DNA of 12,418 bases from assembly GCA_038117205.1 (NCBI GenBank), contig JAYOFL010000078.1:1-12418 (forward strand), read 5' to 3'. The notes beneath the pieces were generated by a model. That model made no database searches. It had not been told where the DNA came from and was given only the letters and a program-made list of their open reading frames with translations. The DNA comes from JAQBZY01 sp038117205. Its GTDB lineage: Bacteria > Pseudomonadota > Alphaproteobacteria > Rhodospirillales > Casp-alpha2. The translations under genes and the position numbers were made by a program. Shown here in pieces: positions 7,236 to 12,418 of the stretch (within the stretch, counting starts at the first letter, position 1; the number at the start of each line of letters is the position of its first letter).

Positions 7236-7826
7236 TTAGAGACCCCGCACCATCAGCACCGCGTCGCCGCCGTGCTTGATCAGCGGATGCGGCACGACCT
7301 CGCGCTTGGCCACGAGCTCGAAGCCTTCGCGCTCGTAGAGTCGGAAGGCGCCTTGGTTTTCCTCGAAGCAGATCAGGCTGGTCTTCTTCATGCCCTCGAC
7401 GAGGGTCCGCTTGTAGGCGTAATCGAGGAGCCGCGTGCCGATGCCGGAACCGCGGTGCGTGTCGAACAAGGCGAGCCCGGAGATGTAGAGGCTCAGCGGT
7501 TCTTCCAGTTGGCAGTAGGGCTTGAGCACCGGATCGAAATCGTCCGGCACGTTGCCGACGTCCGAGCCCATCGGGTAGGCGTGCAGCATGCCGACCGGCT
7601 CGCCGTCGATTTCAGCGATGTCGCAGTTCTGGTACGAAAACTCCGTACCCTCGCGGGAATAACGCTTGGCGCCGATATCGAGCAGGTCCAGGCCTTCGTA
7701 TTCCGGACCCTTGAACTGGCTCCAGACGTAGTCGGCGACACCTTCCGAGGAAATCCGGAAGAGCTCGGCGATCACCCGCACATCGGCAAGCTTCGCGGCA
7801 CGAAACGTGACGTTATTTGCGCCCAT
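7236..7826 (-). CDS. GNAT family N-acetyltransferase
   Basis: A 196-residue protein with the GNAT fold, which transfers an acetyl group from acetyl-CoA to an amine or related acceptor. The acetyl-CoA pyrophosphate loop is clear: ISGLALFDTHRGSGIGTRLLDYAY (115-138), with RGSGIG at 125-130. A motif-B-like region, SLICFEENQGAFRLYEREGFE (150-170), follows, with the NxxAxxLYxxxGF pattern typical of the superfamily. The N-terminal part (FRAAKLADVRVIAELFRISSEGVADYVW) is the usual substrate-facing helical region. The chosen ATG has GGGAGG a few bases upstream and gives normal length. It is transcribed toward pccB and sits 161 bases downstream of the diguanylate cyclase on the same strand, so co-transcription is possible but not shown. 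The acceptor substrate cannot be told from sequence; I see no feature marking it as a RimI-type or aminoglycoside enzyme. Confidence 0.92.
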   Translation of the reverse strand: MGANNVTFRAAKLADVRVIAELFRISSEGVADYVWSQFKGPEYEGLDLLDIGAKRYSREGTEFSYQNCDIAEIDGEPVGMLHAYPMGSDVGNVPDDFDPVLKPYCQLEEPLSLYISGLALFDTHRGSGIGTRLLDYAYKRTLVEGMKKTSLICFEENQGAFRLYEREGFELVAKREVVPHPLIKHGGDAVLMVRGL

Positions 7827-7987
7827 TTTCCTCCCTCGCGCGGAACGATCCGCGTGGCGTCGTCAATCTTACGCTTCAGCGCTTATGCCAGACGACGCGC
7901 GGCTATTGTAATGCAAATAGCGCGGGGCCGCCATGACGGTTGCGTGACTCTTGGAGGAGCCGGAAATCAGTCCTAAGGAGTTGAAAT

Positions 7988-8911
7988 TCAAGCGGCTTCG
8001 TCGAACACGAAACGGTTCCGGCCTTGCGCCTTGGCCGTGTAGAGCGCGCGGTCGGCCCGGTCGAGCAGTTCTTCGATGTGCACGGCCTTTCCGACGCCGG
8101 TGGAGATGCCGATGCTGACGGTATACGTCACCTTGCCCTGGTCGGAGTCGACGACGCTGGCGGCGATGGACGCGCGCAGACGCTCGGCGATCTGCTTCGA
8201 GATCTGCTCGTTGGCGCCGGGCAGCACGACCGAGAACTCCTCACCGCCGTAACGGCCGCAGATGTCGGTGCGGCGGAAGATCTTGCGGCAGTTGTTGGCG
8301 AGATCGCGCAGCACTTCGTCGCCGGCGGCATGGCCATAGGTGTCGTTGATCTTCTTGAAGAAGTCGGCGTCGATCATCATCACGGCGACGACGTGGCCTT
8401 CGCGCTTGGCGCGCTCTTCCTCGTGATGCGCGAGGGTGAAGAATTCGCGCCGGTTGACGAGGCCGGTCAATTCGTCGCGCGTCGCCATCTCGATCAGGCG
8501 GCGCTCGAACGCCTTGCGCTCGGTGATGTCGGTGTAGAGCGTGATGACGCCGCCGCCCGGAATGGGATTGGCGCGGACGCTGAGCACGCGCCCCTCGGGC
8601 AATTCGCGCTCGAAGAACTGCGGCTTGCTCTCGTGCGAGGCGGCCAACTGTTGCAGGAGAAGCGAGCCGGGGTCGATCTTCTCGCCTTTCTTGCCGCCCT
8701 TGGCCGGCTTTTTCTTGCCGGCGATGTCCGCGACCTTCACGCCGACCTTCATCTTATCGTCGAACCCGAGATAGGACGCGGCCTGGTGATTGAACAGTAC
8801 CAGCCGGTCGTCCTTGTCGATGATGGTGATGCCTTCGGCCAGCCGGTCCAGGCTCTGAAAGATCAGATGCCAGTTTTCCTGCGCGACGTTGTCGCTCGGT
8901 TTTTTCGCCAT
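7988..8911 (-). CDS. PAS-GGDEF diguanylate cyclase
   Basis: A 307-residue signalling enzyme predicted to make c-di-GMP from two GTP. Residues about 12-130 form a PAS-like sensor domain (LDRLAEGITIIDKDDRLVLFNHQAASYLGF to GGGVITLYTDITERKAFE), with a lysine-rich loop at 65-79 (GKKKPAKGGKKGEK). A short helix (133-145) joins it to the GGDEF domain (about 146-303). Catalytic features are intact: DELTGLVNRREFF, the metal-binding DADFFKKIND (181-190), and GGEEF at 222-226. The inhibitory site RRTD at 213-216 lies five residues before GGEEF, so product inhibition is likely. No membrane helix or EAL domain is present, so the protein should be cytosolic. A TTG at 8983 would add 24 residues, but the ATG at 8911 is preferred: it is a stronger start codon, it has GACGGGG upstream, and the added residues are unlike the family. 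The bound ligand of the PAS domain is unknown. It is divergent from the 2TM-domain gene. Confidence 0.95.
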   Translation of the reverse strand: MAKKPSDNVAQENWHLIFQSLDRLAEGITIIDKDDRLVLFNHQAASYLGFDDKMKVGVKVADIAGKKKPAKGGKKGEKIDPGSLLLQQLAASHESKPQFFERELPEGRVLSVRANPIPGGGVITLYTDITERKAFERRLIEMATRDELTGLVNRREFFTLAHHEEERAKREGHVVAVMMIDADFFKKINDTYGHAAGDEVLRDLANNCRKIFRRTDICGRYGGEEFSVVLPGANEQISKQIAERLRASIAASVVDSDQGKVTYTVSIGISTGVGKAVHIEELLDRADRALYTAKAQGRNRFVFDEAA

Positions 8912-8929
8912 ACCCTTAGCCCCGTCCCC

Positions 8930-8943
8930 AATCGCCGGCGATT
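8930..8943. promoter_or_regulatory. Perfect 14-base palindrome in the diguanylate cyclase leader
   Basis: AATCGCCGGCGATT at 8930-8943 is identical to its reverse complement and lies 18 bases before the diguanylate cyclase ATG. TAAAAT on the minus strand (read from the TTTTA just beyond it) adjoins it. A dyad this exact in a short leader is a candidate operator, or could form a small RNA hairpin near the ribosome site. No regulator is identified. Confidence 0.35.
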
Positions 8944-9087
8944 TTACGCGGCGGATTTGTTCATTCTGCCCTGAAACCGGCAATGATCCCCCCAGGTGGG
9001 GAAATATTGCAAGTCATTGGGGCATTCTTCGAGCACCTTGCGCCATCATGTCCGGAAAGGCTTGCGGCAACCTTGCATCCTTGAAAT

Positions 9088-9101
9088 TTGACACGCGTCA
9101 A
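9088..9101. promoter_or_regulatory. Inverted repeat TTGAC-N4-GTCAA upstream of the 2TM-domain gene
   Basis: TTGAC (9088-9092) and GTCAA (9097-9101) form an inverted repeat 38 bases before the 2TM-domain start. The left half extends to TTGACA, which also resembles a -35 box, but I do not see a matching -10 box 16-18 bases downstream. It may be an operator half-pair or chance. Confidence 0.25.
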
Positions 9102-9139
9102 TGTCGGCGGCCTCGTGCTTGTGGCATGGGAGATTTATG

Positions 9140-9388
9140 ATGACGCGAATGTCGGATGATCGGACACCCAGCGGCGCGCCGGACGCGGAAAAGCAACGCC
9201 GAAGGCTGCGCGGATTCGGTCTGCACCTGCTGGCGTATTTCATCGTCATGGCGGCGTTGGTCGCGCTCAACCTGACGACGGAACCGGAAAATCCCTGGTT
9301 CGTGTTGCCGCTGGTGGGCTGGGGCAGCGTGCTGGCGATCCATACCGCCTGGGCGATGGGGCTGTTCGACGGGCTGTTCGGGCGCTGA
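9140..9388 (+). CDS. 2TM domain-containing small membrane protein
   Basis: An 82-residue protein with a charged N terminus and two membrane helices. It matches the 2TM domain family, whose function is unknown and which is often found as a small protein or fused to histidine kinases and transcription factors. Key features are the basic stretch EKQRRRLRGF (17-26), helix 1 (about 27-45, starting GLHLLAYFIVMAAL and ending at NLTTEP), the family's PWF...GWG signature (Pro52-Trp53-Phe54 and Gly60-Trp61-Gly62), and helix 2 (about 55-75, with His68). Three ATGs lie close together at 9137, 9140 and 9149; GGGAG at 9128-9132 best spaces the one at 9140, though 9137 is nearly as good. An upstream ATG at 9101 lacks a ribosome site and would add unrelated residues. 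It is divergent from the diguanylate cyclase and 115 bases before pccA. Both N and C termini are probably cytoplasmic. Confidence 0.85.
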   Translation: MTRMSDDRTPSGAPDAEKQRRRLRGFGLHLLAYFIVMAALVALNLTTEPENPWFVLPLVGWGSVLAIHTAWAMGLFDGLFGR

Positions 9389-9435
9389 CGGGCGGCGAGG
9401 GGGAAGATCAAGGCGGCAAGGGCGGCGCTTCGCGC

Positions 9436-9443
9436 TTGCAAAA
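9436..9443 (+). promoter_or_regulatory. TTGCAAAA motif upstream of pccA, possible ScfR/PccR half-site
   Basis: The pccA upstream region contains CTTGCAAAAA starting at 9435. PccR of Rhodobacter sphaeroides, a short-chain fatty acyl-CoA regulator, is reported to recognise paired TTTGCAAA sites before the propionyl-CoA carboxylase gene; here one site differs by a single base and I do not find the second. The regulator gene is not in the window. This is a weak candidate. Confidence 0.2.
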
Positions 9444-9503
9444 ACCCCTCGAAATCGCCCTGATATCGGGATAACAGACGCCACGGGGAAGGGGCGCCGG
9501 AAC

Positions 9504-11492
<1,989 letters not shown>

Positions 11493-11507
11493 GTTGCGCT
11501 TCCGAAC

Positions 11508-11786
11508 ATGGTCGCGCGCGCCGTCCACGTCTTGATCGAGGGGCGCGTGCAGGGCGTCTGGTTCCGTGGATGGACGGCGCAGGAAGCGACGTCCCTCGCG
11601 CTCTCCGGGTGGGTTCGCAACCGGGCCGACGGTCGAGCCGAGGCCGTGTTCGGCGGCGCCGCCACCGACGTGGCGGACATGTTGGAGCGTTGCTGGCGAG
11701 GACCGCCGGCGGCGTCCGTGCGAAACGTCGTCGTCAGCGAGACCGACATGCCGGCGCCGGGGTTCCGCCGCCTGCCGAGCGAATGA
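11508..11786 (+). CDS. Acylphosphatase
   Basis: A 92-residue enzyme that hydrolyses acyl phosphates such as acetyl phosphate or carbamoyl phosphate. The two family signatures are intact: GRVQGVWFRGWTAQEA (12-27) with catalytic Arg20, and GWVRNRADGRAEAVFGG (34-50) with catalytic Asn38. Length is typical and no signal peptide is seen, so it is cytosolic. It starts 15 bases after the pccA stop with no good ribosome site, which suggests translation by coupling to pccA. Seventeen bases separate its stop from the MaoC-like start. Its link to the carboxylase is only by position; carboxyphosphate, an intermediate in the biotin carboxylase reaction, is an acyl phosphate, but whether this enzyme touches it is speculation. 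Confidence 0.93.
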   Translation: MVARAVHVLIEGRVQGVWFRGWTAQEATSLALSGWVRNRADGRAEAVFGGAATDVADMLERCWRGPPAASVRNVVVSETDMPAPGFRRLPSE

Positions 11787-11803
11787 CGAAAAAGGGGAAT
11801 GAC

Positions 11804-12262
11804 ATGAGCGGCGATCTGTATTTCGAGGATTTCACCGTCGGTCGGATCTTCGAGAGTCCGGGCGCGACGATGAGCGAGGCGCAGATCCTCGACTTCGCGT
11901 GGCAGTACGATCCGCAGCCGTTCCACATCGACGTGCCGGCGGCCGAGAAGGGACCTTACGGCGGCCTGATCGCCAGCGGTTTCCAGACCCTGGCTGTGGC
12001 GTTCCGGCTGATCCATTCGACCGGCTACATCGACGCCGCGTCCATGGGCTCGCCGGGCATGGACGAGTTGCGCTGTCTGGCGCCGGTGCGTCCGGGCGAT
12101 ACGCTCCGCGTCGTCGCCGAGGTGTTGGAGAGCCGGCCGTCGTCCTCGAAGCCCGACCGGCGCTCGGCCCGGATCAAGTACAGTGTCCTCAATCAGGAAG
12201 GCTCGACGGTCATGACCTTCATCGCCATCCACATCTTCCGCAAACGGCCGGAAGGGAAGTGA
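11804..12262 (+). CDS. MaoC-like hotdog dehydratase
   Basis: A 152-residue single-hotdog protein of the MaoC/R-specific enoyl-CoA hydratase family, which adds water to or removes it from acyl-CoA thioesters. The hydratase signature is clear: FAWQYDPQPFHIDVPAAEKGPYGGLIASGFQT (31-62), with the D-x4-H pair Asp36 and His41 as the catalytic dyad. Other family parts are the opening YFEDFTVGRIFESPGATMSEAQILDFA, GMDELRCLAPVRPGDTL and a final strand VMTFIAIHIFRKRP. The ATG at 11804 has AAAGGGGA five bases upstream. An in-frame ATG at 11783 would overlap the acylphosphatase stop by four bases and add seven residues; both are possible, with the former better supported. It closes the pccA cluster and is followed by hairpins. 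The acyl-CoA substrate is unknown; polyhydroxyalkanoate or branched acyl-CoA metabolism are both open. Confidence 0.93.
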   Translation: MSGDLYFEDFTVGRIFESPGATMSEAQILDFAWQYDPQPFHIDVPAAEKGPYGGLIASGFQTLAVAFRLIHSTGYIDAASMGSPGMDELRCLAPVRPGDTLRVVAEVLESRPSSSKPDRRSARIKYSVLNQEGSTVMTFIAIHIFRKRPEGK

Positions 12263-12268
12263 AATAAC

Positions 12269-12292
12269 CACAGAGACACAGAGGCACAGAGA
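12269..12292 (+). repeat. Three tandem copies of CACAGAGR
   Basis: Starting 7 bases after the MaoC-like stop, the octamer CACAGAGA/CACAGAGG/CACAGAGA is repeated three times in a row without gaps. I recall very similar CACAGAGACACAGAGG-type strings between genes in many unrelated bacteria, where their role is not understood. Confidence 0.8.
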
Positions 12293-12302
12293 AGGAATGA
12301 TT

Positions 12303-12347
12303 GCGCCGCTTCGCGGCGCGAAGAATCCCCCGGCGAAGCCGGCATTT
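12303..12347 (+). terminator. Tandem hairpins after the MaoC-like gene
   Basis: Two stems follow the gene: GCGCCGC-TTC-GCGGCGC at 12303-12319 (7 bases, perfect) and CCGGC-GAA-GCCGG at 12330-12342 (5 bases, perfect). The second is followed by CATTTCCTTCATTT, a moderately T-rich tail. Together they probably end the pccA-acylphosphatase-maoC transcript. The tail is not a strong U-tract, so efficiency is uncertain. Confidence 0.5.
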
Positions 12348-12418
12348 CCTTCATTTCGATAAGCTAGGTCATGTACCCATAAAAGGGATTCACAACACTG
12401 CCGAGATGTGATTCAAGC

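Noticed and set aside
7233..7976. 247-codon plus-strand frame opposite the GNAT gene
   Set aside because: It is antisense to an acetyltransferase with clear motifs, and its composition is His/Arg/Val-rich as in other shadows.

Overview
The window looks like chromosomal backbone of a high-GC alphaproteobacterium, probably of a Rhodospirillales-like lineage. The evidence is strong GC bias at third codon positions, an ATP12-type F1-ATPase assembly chaperone (known in mitochondria and Alphaproteobacteria), a PccA/PccB-type propionyl-CoA carboxylase, and small hairpin repeats of a kind common between genes in this class. The lineage is an inference from protein content; no rRNA or tRNA gene is present. 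I see no complete mobile element, CRISPR array, toxin-antitoxin pair, phage gene or defence cassette, and no undescribed multi-gene system that the sequence itself can support.

Layout. Bases 1-156 hold no secure gene, only an open minus-strand frame running off the left edge. Then come two minus-strand genes: a BolA-family protein (157-477) and an OmpA-domain outer-membrane lipoprotein (649-1503), separated by a good intrinsic terminator (about 586-615). A 365-base gene-free gap (1504-1868) separates the lipoprotein from a plus-strand cluster: a HAD-type phosphatase (1869-2546), a large AsmA-family envelope protein (2543-4660), an ATP12 chaperone (4669-5397) and, after 77 bases, the carboxyltransferase subunit PccB (5475-7007). 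The 228 bases after pccB carry three related hairpin repeats and a fragment, lying between pccB and a convergent GNAT acetyltransferase (7236-7826). A PAS-GGDEF diguanylate cyclase follows (7988-8911, minus strand). It diverges from a small 2TM-domain membrane protein (9140-9388, plus strand). The right part is a plus-strand cluster: pccA (9504-11492), acylphosphatase (11508-11786) and a MaoC-like dehydratase (11804-12262). The last 156 bases hold a tandem octamer repeat, two hairpins and possibly the left end of an insertion sequence.

How the genes fit together. PccA (biotin carboxylase plus biotin carrier) and PccB (carboxyltransferase) should form the propionyl-CoA carboxylase that turns propionyl-CoA into methylmalonyl-CoA. 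Their genes are about 2.5 kb apart, with three unrelated genes between them. The acylphosphatase and MaoC-like hydratase follow pccA closely enough to be co-transcribed, so a role in acyl-CoA or organic-acid metabolism is plausible. HAD, AsmA and ATP12 are tightly spaced, with a 4-base overlap and then an 8-base gap, so they look co-transcribed although their jobs differ. The diguanylate cyclase has an intact GGEEF active site and an RxxD inhibitory site, so it should make c-di-GMP. A perfect 14-base palindrome in its leader is the most specific uncharacterised regulatory candidate in the window.
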